Origin: [Clostridium] citroniae WAL-17108
Lineage (GTDB): Bacteria; Bacillota; Clostridia; Lachnospirales; Lachnospiraceae
Assembly: GCF_000233455.1 (NCBI RefSeq)
Contig: NZ_JH376423.1
Span: 124,001 to 188,000 of the forward strand
Reading direction: 5' to 3'
Length of the DNA stretch: 64,000 nucleotides
In this document: positions 52,022 to 60,891 of the stretch, piece after piece
Position numbering within the stretch: the first letter of the stretch is position 1
Layout of the letters: each line of letters starts with the position of its first letter
Made by a program: the position numbers and the translations under genes
The notes under the pieces: model-generated
The model's database searches: none
Told to the model about the DNA's origin: nothing
Seen by the model: only the letters and a program-made list of their open reading frames with translations

Positions 52022-52067
52022 GTATTCGGGAGGGGACCAGGCAGCTTCTCCCGTATGCCGGTTTTTT
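52022..52067 (+). terminator. Terminator-like hairpin upstream of rnfC
   Basis: An imperfect 11-bp stem (52022-52032 with 52048-52058) is followed by CGGTTTTTT. It lies just downstream of the predicted rnf transcription start and 65 bp before rnfC, so it is either an attenuator of rnf or the terminator of the ABC exporter genes. Confidence 0.55.
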
Positions 52068-52131
52068 GCTGGCTGCACTGTGCCGCCGGGCGGCACTAGG
52101 AAATATTATGAAAGAAAGAGGGAGAGAATCC

Positions 52132-53457
52132 ATGGGTTTGGCGACTTTTATAGGCGGCATCCATCCGTATGAGGGAAAAGAGCTGTCAGAGAACAAACCG
52201 GTACAGGTTCTGATGCCAAAGGGCGACCTGGTGTATCCTATGTCACAGCATATCGGTGCACCTGCGAAACCGCTTGTGGCAAAGGGCGACCATGTACTGG
52301 CAGGCCAGAAGATTGGAGAAGCGGGAGGTTTTATTTCAGCCAATGTAATTGCTTCTGTATCAGGAACGGTGAAAGCCATTGAGCCGAGGCGTATGGCGAA
52401 CGGAGCAATGGTACCCTCCATTGTGGTGGAAAACGATGGGGAATATAAAACGGTTGAAGGAGTAGGGGAAGACAGGGACCCTTCGGCCCTTTCCAAAGAA
52501 GAGATCCGAAGCATTGTGAAGGAGGCAGGTATCGTAGGCCTTGGAGGAGCCGGTTTCCCAACGCATGTGAAACTGACCCCAAAGGACGAGAATGCCATTG
52601 AGTACATACTTGTAAACGGCGCTGAGTGCGAGCCTTACCTTACAAGCGATTACCGCATGATGCTTGAGGAGCCGGAAAAGATCGTAGGAGGCTTAAAGGT
52701 CATCCTGCAGCTGTTTGACAATGCAAAGGGCGTGATCGGCATTGAGAACAACAAACCGGAGGCCATTAAAAAGCTGACGGAGATGGTAAAGGACGAGCCG
52801 CGCATTACCGTATGTCCATTGCAGACAAAGTATCCCCAGGGCGGTGAGCGTTCCCTGATCTACGCGGTCACAGGAAGAAAGGTCAATTCCTCCATGCTGC
52901 CTGCCGATGCGGGATGTATTGTGGATAATATTGATACCGTGATCGCAATTTATATGGCAGTGTGCAAATGCACGCCGCTGATGCGCAAGATCATTACCGT
53001 GACCGGCGATGCGGTAGCTGATCCCAGGAACTTTAATGTGAAGCTGGGAACCAACTATCAGGAGCTGTTAGAGGCGGCCGGCGGTTTTAAGACTGAGCCG
53101 GAGAAGATCATTTCCGGCGGCCCTATGATGGGACAGGCAATGTTTGGCCTGGATATACCGGTGAGCAAGACTTCATCCGCACTGACCTGTTTTACAAAGG
53201 ACCAGGTGGCAGAGATGGAGCCTTCAGCATGCATCCGCTGCGGTAAATGCGTCAGCGTATGTCCCAGCCATATCATACCTGTGATGATGATGCAGGCAGC
53301 CCTGCGCGATGACTGTGAAACGTTTGAAAAATTAAACGGTATGGAGTGTATGGAATGCGGAAGCTGTACGTATATTTGTCCGGCCAAGCGTCCGCTTACA
53401 CAGGCATTTAAGGAAATGCGCAAGACGGTTGCGGCAAACCGCAGGAAGAAAGGGTAG
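52132..53457 (+). CDS. rnfC: Ion-translocating ferredoxin:NAD+ oxidoreductase subunit C
   Basis: Peripheral subunit that transfers electrons to NAD+. The 441 residues have the Rossmann-like NADH/FMN domain ('IVGLGGAGFPTHVKL', 'NGAECEPYLTSDYR') and two 4Fe-4S motifs CIRCGKCVSVCP and CMECGSCTYICP near the C-terminus. I chose ATG 52132 (MGLATFIGGIHPYEG, typical) with GGGAGAG upstream. First gene of rnfCDGEAB. Confidence 0.96.
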   Translation: MGLATFIGGIHPYEGKELSENKPVQVLMPKGDLVYPMSQHIGAPAKPLVAKGDHVLAGQKIGEAGGFISANVIASVSGTVKAIEPRRMANGAMVPSIVVENDGEYKTVEGVGEDRDPSALSKEEIRSIVKEAGIVGLGGAGFPTHVKLTPKDENAIEYILVNGAECEPYLTSDYRMMLEEPEKIVGGLKVILQLFDNAKGVIGIENNKPEAIKKLTEMVKDEPRITVCPLQTKYPQGGERSLIYAVTGRKVNSSMLPADAGCIVDNIDTVIAIYMAVCKCTPLMRKIITVTGDAVADPRNFNVKLGTNYQELLEAAGGFKTEPEKIISGGPMMGQAMFGLDIPVSKTSSALTCFTKDQVAEMEPSACIRCGKCVSVCPSHIIPVMMMQAALRDDCETFEKLNGMECMECGSCTYICPAKRPLTQAFKEMRKTVAANRRKKG

Positions 53458-53472
53458 GAGGGGACATAGGAA

Positions 53473-54408
53473 ATGAGTAAATTATTAAATGTATCATCAT
53501 CCCCGCATGTGAGAAGCCATGAGACCACCCACAGCATCATGCTGGATGTGGCCATCGCCATGTTGCCTGCATCTGCGTTTGGTGTGTATCATTTCGGCTT
53601 ACATGCATTGTTGGTATTGATTGTAACGGTTGCGGCCTGTATGCTCAGCGAGTACGTATATGAAAAGCTGATGCACAAGCCATGCACCTTAAGCGACTGC
53701 AGCGCCCTTGTAACAGGAATGATCCTGGCGCTGAACATGCCGCCGGAGATTCCGGTATGGATCCCGGCTCTGGGCGGTATCTTTGCAATTATTGTGGTAA
53801 AGCAGCTGTATGGCGGCCTTGGACAGAACTTCATGAACCCGGCGCTGGCAGCAAGATGTTTCCTGCTGATCTCTTTTGCAGGAAAGATGACCAATTTCAG
53901 CTACAGCGGTTTTGACGGTATTTCCGGAGCAACCCCTCTGGCAGTGCTTAAGAGCGGCGGTGAGGTGGATATCCCTGCCATGTTCATTGGTAACATTCCG
54001 GGAACCATCGGCGAGGTATCTGTGATCGCCCTGCTGGTAGGAGCTGCCTATCTGCTGTTTAAGAAGGTGATCTCCATCCGCATTCCGGGAACCTACATAC
54101 TTACGGTTGTTGTTTTCGCAGCGCTGTTTGGCGGTCATGGATTTGATGTGAACTATATCCTGGCCCACCTGTGCGGCGGCGGACTTATCTTTGGTGCATT
54201 TTTCATGGCCACTGACTATGTGACCAGCCCCATTACGCCAAAGGGACAGATTGTATTCGGCATCCTCCTGGGCGTTCTGACCGGACTGTTCCGTATCTTC
54301 GGCGGTTCCGCAGAGGGCGTGTCCTATGCGATCATCATCAGCAATATCCTGGTTCCGCTGATTGAAAAGGTGACCCTTCCCAAGGCATTTGGAAAGGAGG
54401 GCAAGTAA
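53473..54408 (+). CDS. rnfD: Rnf complex subunit D
   Basis: Integral membrane subunit with a covalent FMN, part of the ion path. The 311 residues have eight to ten hydrophobic segments; the flavinylation region is 'SGATPLAVLK' (Thr expected to carry FMN). It begins 'SSPHVRSHETTHSIMLDV', common to RnfD. Tightly spaced in the operon. Confidence 0.95.
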   Translation: MSKLLNVSSSPHVRSHETTHSIMLDVAIAMLPASAFGVYHFGLHALLVLIVTVAACMLSEYVYEKLMHKPCTLSDCSALVTGMILALNMPPEIPVWIPALGGIFAIIVVKQLYGGLGQNFMNPALAARCFLLISFAGKMTNFSYSGFDGISGATPLAVLKSGGEVDIPAMFIGNIPGTIGEVSVIALLVGAAYLLFKKVISIRIPGTYILTVVVFAALFGGHGFDVNYILAHLCGGGLIFGAFFMATDYVTSPITPKGQIVFGILLGVLTGLFRIFGGSAEGVSYAIIISNILVPLIEKVTLPKAFGKEGK

Positions 54409-54410
54409 TT

Positions 54411-55025
54411 ATGAGTAAAGCAGGATTTATGAAAGACGCGGTGATCCTCTTTGTTATAACCCTGGTGTCAGGCTGTCTTCTGGGCGGAGTGTACCAGGTG
54501 ACAAAAGAGCCCATTGCCCAGGCAACCATTGCCGCCAACAACAAGGCATACAAGGCAGTGTTTAACGAGGCTGAGACCTTTGAGTCAGATGATGCCCTTA
54601 CGGCCGCCATTGAGGGCTGCAATGCAGACCTGGCCGGTATGGATTTCGGAGGCGTGGCAGTGGAGAACGTGTTAAAGGCAGTGGACGGCAGCGGCAATGA
54701 ACTTGGCTATGTCATCACCTCCCTTTCCAATGACAGCTACGGCGGTGCTGTAAAGCTGTCTGTGGGTCTTAAGGAGGACGGCACCATCACAGGGATCGAA
54801 TTCCTGGAGATCAACGATACGCCAGGCCTGGGCCTTAAGGCAAAGGAACCCGCATTCAAGGACCAGTTTACAGGCAAGAATGCGCAATCCTTAAGTGTAA
54901 CAAAGTCAGGTAATGCAGATGACACCCAGATCAATGCGATCAGCGGCGCTACCATTACCTCAAGCGCAACAACCAACGCGGTCAATGCAGCATTATACTA
55001 TCTGCACAACTGCGTGAACGAATAG
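54411..55025 (+). CDS. rnfG: Rnf complex subunit G
   Basis: Membrane-anchored, outside-facing flavoprotein of 204 residues. One N-terminal transmembrane helix (about 10-28) is followed by an FMN-binding domain with 'INDTPGLGLKAKEP' and the flavinylation motif SGATITS, a threonine of which carries FMN phosphodiester-linked in the family. Start ATG 54411 lies three bases after rnfD. Confidence 0.95.
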   Translation: MSKAGFMKDAVILFVITLVSGCLLGGVYQVTKEPIAQATIAANNKAYKAVFNEAETFESDDALTAAIEGCNADLAGMDFGGVAVENVLKAVDGSGNELGYVITSLSNDSYGGAVKLSVGLKEDGTITGIEFLEINDTPGLGLKAKEPAFKDQFTGKNAQSLSVTKSGNADDTQINAISGATITSSATTNAVNAALYYLHNCVNE

Positions 55026-55036
55026 GAGGTGGGATA

Positions 55037-55828
55037 ATGAATAACTGTTCAGAGCGTTTATATAACGGTATTGTGAAAGAAAACCCTACCTTCGTCCTGA
55101 TGCTTGGTATGTGTCCGACCCTGGCCGTAACCACATCAGCTATCAACGGCCTTGGTATGGGACTTTCCACAACCGTGGTTTTACTGTTTTCCAACATGAT
55201 CATTGCAGCCCTTCGTAAGATCATTCCGGACCGTGTGCGTATTCCCGCATACATTGTGATCGTGGCTTCATTGGTTACCATTGTACAGCTGCTGCTTCAG
55301 GCATATGTGCCCAGCCTTTACTCCGCGCTGGGTATCTACATTCCCCTGATCGTGGTTAACTGTATCATCCTTGGCCGCGCTGAGTCCTATGCATCCAAGA
55401 ACGGACCGCTGGTATCCACCTTTGACGGTATCGGCATGGGCCTGGGCTTTACCATTGCCCTTACCTGTATCGGCATAGTCCGTGAGATCTTAGGTTCCGG
55501 CGCAATATTCGGAAACGTGGTCATTCCTGAGGATTACCACATTGCCATCTTTGTACTGGCCCCCGGCGCATTCTTTGTGCTGGCGATCCTGACCGCCCTT
55601 CAGAACAAGTTCAAAGCGCCTTCTGCCACCAATGGATCGGTTCCAAAATCCAGGCTGGCATGCGGCGGCAACTGTATGGAGTGTTCCGGTTCCTCCTGTA
55701 TGTCCAACCACGAAGTGCTTGAGACCAGGAAGCGCCAGGCGGAGGAAAAGGCACTGGCGGCAAAGAAGGAAGCGTTAGCAAAGAAGGAAGCAGAGTTAAA
55801 AGCAGCTACTTCCAAAAAAGAAAATTAG
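55037..55828 (+). CDS. rnfE: Rnf complex subunit E with Cys-rich tail
   Basis: Membrane subunit with about six transmembrane helices (residues 15-190). Related RnfE proteins are shorter; here about 65 extra residues follow, comprising a Cys cluster 'CGGNCMECSGSSC' and a charged Ala/Lys/Glu coiled-coil-like tail. The Cys in the membrane part ('VNCIILGRAE') matches the intramembrane Fe-S ligand known for RnfA/RnfE. AGGAGGTG precedes ATG 55037. Confidence 0.94.
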   Translation: MNNCSERLYNGIVKENPTFVLMLGMCPTLAVTTSAINGLGMGLSTTVVLLFSNMIIAALRKIIPDRVRIPAYIVIVASLVTIVQLLLQAYVPSLYSALGIYIPLIVVNCIILGRAESYASKNGPLVSTFDGIGMGLGFTIALTCIGIVREILGSGAIFGNVVIPEDYHIAIFVLAPGAFFVLAILTALQNKFKAPSATNGSVPKSRLACGGNCMECSGSSCMSNHEVLETRKRQAEEKALAAKKEALAKKEAELKAATSKKEN

Positions 55829-55840
55829 GAGGGTGGATAG

Positions 55841-56416
55841 ATGAAAGAATTATTATTAATTGCCATTGGTTCCGCTCTGGTTAATAACGTTGTTTTGAGC
55901 CAGTTTTTAGGACTTTGTCCATTCCTCGGTGTTTCAAAAAAGGTGGAAACCTCAGCCGGTATGGGTGCAGCAGTTATTTTCGTTATTACCATTGCATCCG
56001 CTGTGACCAGCCTGGTGTATACAGGTATCCTTGTAAACCTGCACCTGGAATATCTCCAGACCATTGTCTTTATCCTGGTAATTGCAGCACTGGTTCAGTT
56101 TGTGGAGATGTTTTTAAAGAAATCCATGCCGTCCCTGTATGAGGCGCTGGGCGTATACCTGCCTCTGATCACCACCAACTGTGCGGTTCTGGGCGTGGCT
56201 CTTACTAATGTGCAGAAGTCCTATAACTTTGTACAGAGCGTTGTAAACGGTGTGGGTATCTCCGTTGGTTTTACCATTGCTATTGTCATGTTAGCTGGTG
56301 TCCGCGAGAAGATTGAGCATAATGACGTACCATATTCATTCCAGGGGTCACCTATTGTTCTGATTACCTCAGGTCTTATGGCAATCGCATTTTTCGGATT
56401 TTCCGGATTAATTTAG
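55841..56416 (+). CDS. rnfA: Rnf complex subunit A
   Basis: Membrane subunit of 191 residues with six helices, inverted-topology relative of RnfE. Signature segments are 'NNVVLSQFLGLCPFLGVSKK' with the conserved Cys and 'TTNCAVLGVAL' with the second. AGGAGGG precedes ATG 55841. Confidence 0.96.
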   Translation: MKELLLIAIGSALVNNVVLSQFLGLCPFLGVSKKVETSAGMGAAVIFVITIASAVTSLVYTGILVNLHLEYLQTIVFILVIAALVQFVEMFLKKSMPSLYEALGVYLPLITTNCAVLGVALTNVQKSYNFVQSVVNGVGISVGFTIAIVMLAGVREKIEHNDVPYSFQGSPIVLITSGLMAIAFFGFSGLI

Positions 56417-56432
56417 AAGGAGGAGAAGGAAA

Positions 56433-57221
56433 ATGGTAACAGGTATTATTATAGCGGCAGCAGTGGTAGGTATCCTTGGTATCCTGATCGGTATCTTCCT
56501 GGGAGTTGCCAGTGAGAAGTTTAAGGTAGAAGTAGATGAGAAAGAAATCCTGGTCCGCAACGAACTGCCCGGCAACAACTGCGGCGGCTGTGGTTACGCA
56601 GGATGTGATGCACTGGCCAAAGCCATTGCGGCAGGTCAGGCGGATGTGGGCGCATGTCCGGTGGGCGGTGCTTCGGCAGCAGAGAAGATCGGAGCCATCA
56701 TGGGCGTTGCCGGAGGAACTGCTGAGAAAAAGGTGGCCTTTGTCAAATGTAAGGGTACATGTGACAAGACAAAGGTTCAGTATAACTATTACGGCGTGGA
56801 TGACTGCAAGAAGGTATCTGTGGTGCCTGGAGCAGGCGAAAAGGCATGTACATACGGATGTATGGGCTACGGCTCCTGTGTGAAGGCATGTGCCTTTGAC
56901 GCCATCCATGTGGTGGACGGTGTTGCAGTGGTTGACAAGGAGAAATGTGTTGCCTGCGGCAAGTGCGTATCCTCCTGTCCCAACAACTTGATCGAGCTGG
57001 TTCCTTATAAATCAGAGCATCTGGTACAGTGCAGTTCCCATGCCAAGGGCAAGGACGTAAAGGCAGTCTGCGAATCAGGATGTATCGGCTGTACCCTTTG
57101 TACAAAACAGTGCGAGTTTGACGCCATCCATATGGAGAATAACCTGGCAGTGATCGATTATGAGAAATGCACCAACTGCGGCAAGTGTGCAGAGAAGTGT
57201 CCGGTCAAGGTGATCCTGTAG
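56433..57221 (+). CDS. rnfB: Rnf complex subunit B
   Basis: Ferredoxin-accepting subunit of 262 residues. An N-terminal membrane helix is followed by the 4Fe-4S motif 'NNCGGCGYAGCDALAKAI' ... 'CPVGG', and by two further pairs of ferredoxin-type clusters, including CVACGKCVSSCP, CIGCTLCTKQC and CTNCGKCAEKCP. Electrons enter from reduced ferredoxin and pass to the membrane subunits. Last gene of the operon, followed by a terminator. Confidence 0.96.
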   Translation: MVTGIIIAAAVVGILGILIGIFLGVASEKFKVEVDEKEILVRNELPGNNCGGCGYAGCDALAKAIAAGQADVGACPVGGASAAEKIGAIMGVAGGTAEKKVAFVKCKGTCDKTKVQYNYYGVDDCKKVSVVPGAGEKACTYGCMGYGSCVKACAFDAIHVVDGVAVVDKEKCVACGKCVSSCPNNLIELVPYKSEHLVQCSSHAKGKDVKAVCESGCIGCTLCTKQCEFDAIHMENNLAVIDYEKCTNCGKCAEKCPVKVIL

Positions 57222-57263
57222 GATTGTGTAAGGCATGAGAAAGAAAATCCTGTGAATATCAGG

Positions 57264-57316
57264 GAAGGCTGTTTCCTTTTGCGGCAGAGTGCTGCGGGGG
57301 AGGCAGCCTTTCTTTT
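57264..57316 (+). terminator. Terminator of the rnf operon
   Basis: A long imperfect stem anchored by GAAGGCT (57264-57270) with AGCCTTTC (57305-57312) is followed by TTTT. Confidence 0.7.
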
Positions 57317-57431
57317 GTGTCCCCACTGGAAATTGTAAATGAAGTTTAAAAGAAAAGTGAACATTTCCATGGGGCGCCGTGATAAAATGAAAGCAGAATA
57401 ACAGGAGTTTACTTTTGACGGAGGGATGAAT

Positions 57432-57692
57432 ATGATCACCATATTTAACAGGGCAAGCGTATACATTGGAAGGGATATGAAGGAGTTTGCCAGAGTGCGC
57501 CAGACGCTGGCACAGGAGCAGATCGGCTATACTTATAAGGTGAAGAATCAGATGGGACAGTGGACTGGCTCAGGGACGCTCAGGGGCCGGACGGGAAGCC
57601 TGGGACAGGACAGCAGCCTGCAGTATGAGTATGAGGTGTTTGTCCGCAGCAAAGACAGGGATAAGGCCATGTATCTGCTGCGAAAGAACTGA
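57432..57692 (+). CDS. Small conserved-looking hypothetical protein
   Basis: An 86-residue protein without membrane segments. The pattern 'MITIFNRASVYIG...FARVRQTLAQEQIGYTYKV' followed by a C-terminal '...DKAMYLLRKN' resembles small DUF2007-like (signal-transducing/stress) proteins common in Lachnospiraceae, but I cannot assign it firmly. I chose ATG 57432, six bases after GGAGGG; ATG 57426 abuts the site. Confidence 0.65.
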   Translation: MITIFNRASVYIGRDMKEFARVRQTLAQEQIGYTYKVKNQMGQWTGSGTLRGRTGSLGQDSSLQYEYEVFVRSKDRDKAMYLLRKN

Positions 57693-57739
57693 GGTCTGAA
57701 GCAGGAGAAAAACAGAAGGAAAATAATCATATAATATAC

Positions 57740-57779
57740 ATCAGGCCCGGATAAGGCAGCTGTCTTATCCGGGCCTGAT
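57740..57779. terminator. Bidirectional terminator between convergent genes
   Basis: A perfect 16-bp stem (57740-57755 with 57764-57779) with an 8-nt loop lies between the small gene and the convergent symporter gene. Confidence 0.85.
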
Positions 57780-57800
57780 ACGTTTATATACCGGTGTACC

Positions 57801-59375
57801 TTAGTGGCTTTTTTTCCGCTTTTTGAATGCAGGCGAGTCAAAGGACTGGTCATCGGGCAATACCTTTTTGCTGGTGGATTCCACCAGGTCGTTGTAACAG
57901 GAAAATACATGTTCCAGATGATCGGCGGAAAGCTTGGGTGAAAGGACGGATACTACGGGGACAACCACAAGTCCGGCCACCATGGCCACGGCCCCTGCAT
58001 TGATGGGGGAGGCAATATAGTGGAGGAACATGTTGGATACGGTGATGCCCACCCCGGTGATAAAACTTGCCCATACAGCGGCAGTGGTGACCCCTTTCCA
58101 GTAAAGCCCATAGAGGAAGGGAGCCAGGAAAGCGCCAGCCAGGGCGCCCCAGGAGATCCCCATAAGCTGTGCGATAAAATCAGGGGGATCCAGGGCCAGC
58201 ACAACGCTGATGAGAATGAACACCACGATCAGGGACTGCATCAGGAACAGCTGGGTCTTATCCTTCATGTTCTTTACCAGGTTTCCCTTGATAAAGTCCA
58301 GGGTAAGGGTGGAACTGGAGGTCAGCACCAGGGAGGACAGGGTGGACATGGAAGCGGACAGCACCAGCATGACCACGATCCCGATCAATACATCCGGCAG
58401 ACCGGAGAGCATGGCCGGGATGATGGTATCAAAGGCCACGGTTCCATTTCCATTATAGATGGCCGGGCTGTCAAAGAGACGCCCAAAGCCGCCCAGAAAG
58501 TAGCTGCCCCCTGAGATGACAATGGCAAATATAGTGGAGATCACAGTTCCAGTGGCAATGGCCTTCTCGCTGCGTATGGTATAAAATTTGTGGATCATCT
58601 GGGGAAGTCCCCAGGTGCCCAGAGAGGTTAGGATAACCACTCCCAGAAGGTTGATGGGGTCCGGTCCGAAAAAGGAGGCGTACGCGCCGGGCTGCCCCAT
58701 GGTTAGGGGGACCTCGCTGGGAATCTGAGCCAATTTGCCTACCGCGGCAGTGAAACCGCCCTGTCCGCTCAGCACACTTAAGATAACGGCAATGATCCCG
58801 GCCAGCATAATGATGCCCTGGATAAAATCATTGATGGCAGTTGCCATATAACCGCCCAGAATTACATATACGGCGGTGAGGAGGGCCATACCCAGCACAC
58901 AGACACTGTAGGGAATGTCAAATGCCATCCCAAAGAGCCTTGACAGCCCGTTATAAACAGATGCCGTATAGGGGATCAGGAAAATGAAAATAATCACCGA
59001 TGCCACGATCTTAAGCCCCTTGCTGTCAAAACGGCTTCCGAAAAATTCCGGCATGGTGGCGGAAGACAAATGCTTGCTCATAACCCTGGTACGCCTGCCA
59101 AGGATGACCCAGGCCAAAAGGCTTCCGATCAAGGCATTGCCGATTCCGATCCACGTGGATGCAAGGCCGTATTTCCAGCCGAACTGCCCGGCATAGCCTA
59201 TGAATACAACCGCGGAAAAGTAAGAAGTGCCGTAGGCAAATGCAGTGAGCCAGGGGCCTACACCTCTGCCGCCCAGGACGAAATCATTGACGTTGGTGGC
59301 ATGGCGTCTGGAATAGAAGCCCACTCCGATCATGATGGAAAAAAAGATGACCAGCATCAACAGTTTAATTGTCAT
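57801..59375 (-). CDS. Sodium:solute symporter (SSS family)
   Basis: A 524-residue permease with about 13 transmembrane segments. SSS features include 'GRGVGPWLTAFAYGTSYFSA' near residue 40 and 'GGYMATAINDFIQGIIML' (sodium-symporter signature region), plus 'LSASMSTLSSLVLTSSSTL' with the Ser/Thr of the Na2 site. Family members carry proline, pantothenate, sialate or short carboxylates; the solute is not clear. I chose ATG 59375, seven bases after GGAGGG; the ATG at 59390 includes the ribosome site. Confidence 0.9.
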   Translation of the reverse strand: MTIKLLMLVIFFSIMIGVGFYSRRHATNVNDFVLGGRGVGPWLTAFAYGTSYFSAVVFIGYAGQFGWKYGLASTWIGIGNALIGSLLAWVILGRRTRVMSKHLSSATMPEFFGSRFDSKGLKIVASVIIFIFLIPYTASVYNGLSRLFGMAFDIPYSVCVLGMALLTAVYVILGGYMATAINDFIQGIIMLAGIIAVILSVLSGQGGFTAAVGKLAQIPSEVPLTMGQPGAYASFFGPDPINLLGVVILTSLGTWGLPQMIHKFYTIRSEKAIATGTVISTIFAIVISGGSYFLGGFGRLFDSPAIYNGNGTVAFDTIIPAMLSGLPDVLIGIVVMLVLSASMSTLSSLVLTSSSTLTLDFIKGNLVKNMKDKTQLFLMQSLIVVFILISVVLALDPPDFIAQLMGISWGALAGAFLAPFLYGLYWKGVTTAAVWASFITGVGITVSNMFLHYIASPINAGAVAMVAGLVVVPVVSVLSPKLSADHLEHVFSCYNDLVESTSKKVLPDDQSFDSPAFKKRKKSH

Positions 59376-59390
59376 TGTTAAACCCTCCAT

Positions 59391-59830
59391 GAATACTTTA
59401 ATAATTAAAACTTCTGAACTTTAATGTATCAGAGCAGAGGCGGAAAGTCAAAGGATATTTATGCGTTTTGGATTCTTTGGTTGAATTGCACATAGGAAAG
59501 TAAGATGAAATATATGGAAGAGGCCGTTTTTTGATGAAAGTGGGGAATGAACGCCAAATATCGACAAAAAACGTTAAGCGTGCCAATTGAGAACAAATGT
59601 AAATAATAGTTGATTTAAGTAAAAAATACTTTACATAAAATAAATTACAAAAAAAGGAAATCAAAAGGCATGAATAAAATTTAATAATAATGTAACATAA
59701 ATGTAAAATATCTGAGGTAAAATTTAACAATTTAGGAGTAAAAAACACGGGAAAACTATACCATATCCATAAAAATAATTACAAATATTTCAAATATAAT
59801 AAAAAATGTAACAAACATGTTAAAAGTCCA
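59391..59830. other. AT-rich intergenic region
   Basis: About 440 bases of very low GC between divergent genes. A minus-strand ORF in it is low-complexity and is not supported as a gene. Motifs such as ATGTAA recur. It presumably holds the symporter promoter, which I could not fix. Confidence 0.5.
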
Positions 59831-59859
59831 TTGACTGCAAAAGTCAAATCCCATATAAT
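59831..59859 (+). promoter_or_regulatory. Strong sigma-A promoter with overlapping inverted repeat
   Basis: TTGACT (59831-59836) and TATAAT (59854-59859) are 17 bp apart. The -35 is one arm of an inverted repeat TTGACT-N5-AGTCAA (59831-59847), a possible operator. Confidence 0.7.
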
Positions 59860-59967
59860 TAGCCGTACATCCCAGAAAAACATGCACAAAGTGGGGAATA
59901 CCCACTGCAACAAAAACGAGAATTGGATACCCGCAGACAGAATGGGGTCCAGGAAAGAGGAGTATGT

Positions 59968-60801
59968 ATGCTTACATTACATTCATTCCTTCAATCGGTT
60001 GTTCTCTTTGTTAAATCACTTACCGTGAAGGTGACAAAGCAGATGTACCGTTCCTCATCTGTTCTTCTGACAGGGATGATGGTGGTTGCCATCATTGCAT
60101 TTTCCGCCAACGGGTTTGGCGGCGGGGGCAAGAATGCCCTGGCTGCGCCCATTGCTGAGGAAAGTCAGGAGGAGGATACACAGACAGAGGAAGCAGAAGG
60201 AAGCGGTCTGGTTACGGAAGCAAAAATACAATTCGGGCTATTAAACACAGACAGCGAAGGCCAACATCTGGCCGGTGCGCTGCTGGAAGCAAATGTCCGT
60301 GAAAAGCAGAGACAGCAGGCAGCTGCACAGACCCAGATAGAGACACTTCAGAAACAGATATTAAAAGAAAGACAGGAAGAGGAAGCAAGAAAAAAGGCAG
60401 AAGAGGAGCGCAGGGCAGCCAGAAGAATCCGTTATACGGATGAGGATTACCAAGTCCTTTTGCGCATTGTCCAGGCCGAGGCAGGCATCTGTGATGAGAG
60501 AGGCAAGATCCTGGTAGCAGATGTGATTATTAACCGTGTATTATCCAAGGAGTTTCCTGACAGTATAAAAGCAGTTGTGTACGAGCCATCCCAGTTTCAG
60601 CCCGTGGCCAACGGCAGGATCAATTCTGTTAAGGTGACAGCGGAGACCATAGCATGTGTGGAGCGTGCTCTGGACGGAGAGGATTACTCGGGCGGAGCCC
60701 TTTATTTTATGAACCGGAGAGGTTCCGGAGGAGCGGCTGCCTGGTTTGACAGGCACCTTACTTACCTTTTTGCCCATGACGGCCATGAGTTTTTCCGTTA
60801 A
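59968..60801 (+). CDS. SleB-type cell wall hydrolase
   Basis: Predicted peptidoglycan lytic enzyme, 277 residues. An N-terminal membrane or signal segment (about 33-53) is followed by an acidic linker, a coiled coil (about 90-150, 'REKQRQQAAAQTQIETLQKQ') and a Hydrolase_2 (SleB) domain: 'LLRIVQAEAGICDERGKILVADVIINRVL' (in part) with the catalytic Glu, and 'YEPSQFQPVANGRI'. The start is ATG 59968 behind AGAGGAG. The vegetative-type promoter suggests a role outside spore germination, although it resembles the cortex hydrolase family. Confidence 0.88.
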   Translation: MLTLHSFLQSVVLFVKSLTVKVTKQMYRSSSVLLTGMMVVAIIAFSANGFGGGGKNALAAPIAEESQEEDTQTEEAEGSGLVTEAKIQFGLLNTDSEGQHLAGALLEANVREKQRQQAAAQTQIETLQKQILKERQEEEARKKAEEERRAARRIRYTDEDYQVLLRIVQAEAGICDERGKILVADVIINRVLSKEFPDSIKAVVYEPSQFQPVANGRINSVKVTAETIACVERALDGEDYSGGALYFMNRRGSGGAAAWFDRHLTYLFAHDGHEFFR

Positions 60802-60825
60802 AGAATATAAGGGCTTAAAAAAGGA

Positions 60826-60855
60826 TTGAGTTTCCCATAGCTTTAGGTGTATACT
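60826..60855 (+). promoter_or_regulatory. Promoter of the YhcH-family gene
   Basis: TTGAGT (60826-60831) and TATACT (60850-60855) are 18 bp apart. Confidence 0.6.
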
Positions 60856-60891
60856 TGTATTGGAAAATATTAACACAAAGGAGAATGGGAT

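Noticed and set aside
59398..59748. 116-codon minus-strand ORF in the AT-rich gap
   Set aside because: Low-complexity Phe/Ser/Leu/Ile composition typical of translating AT-rich non-coding DNA, with no ribosome site.
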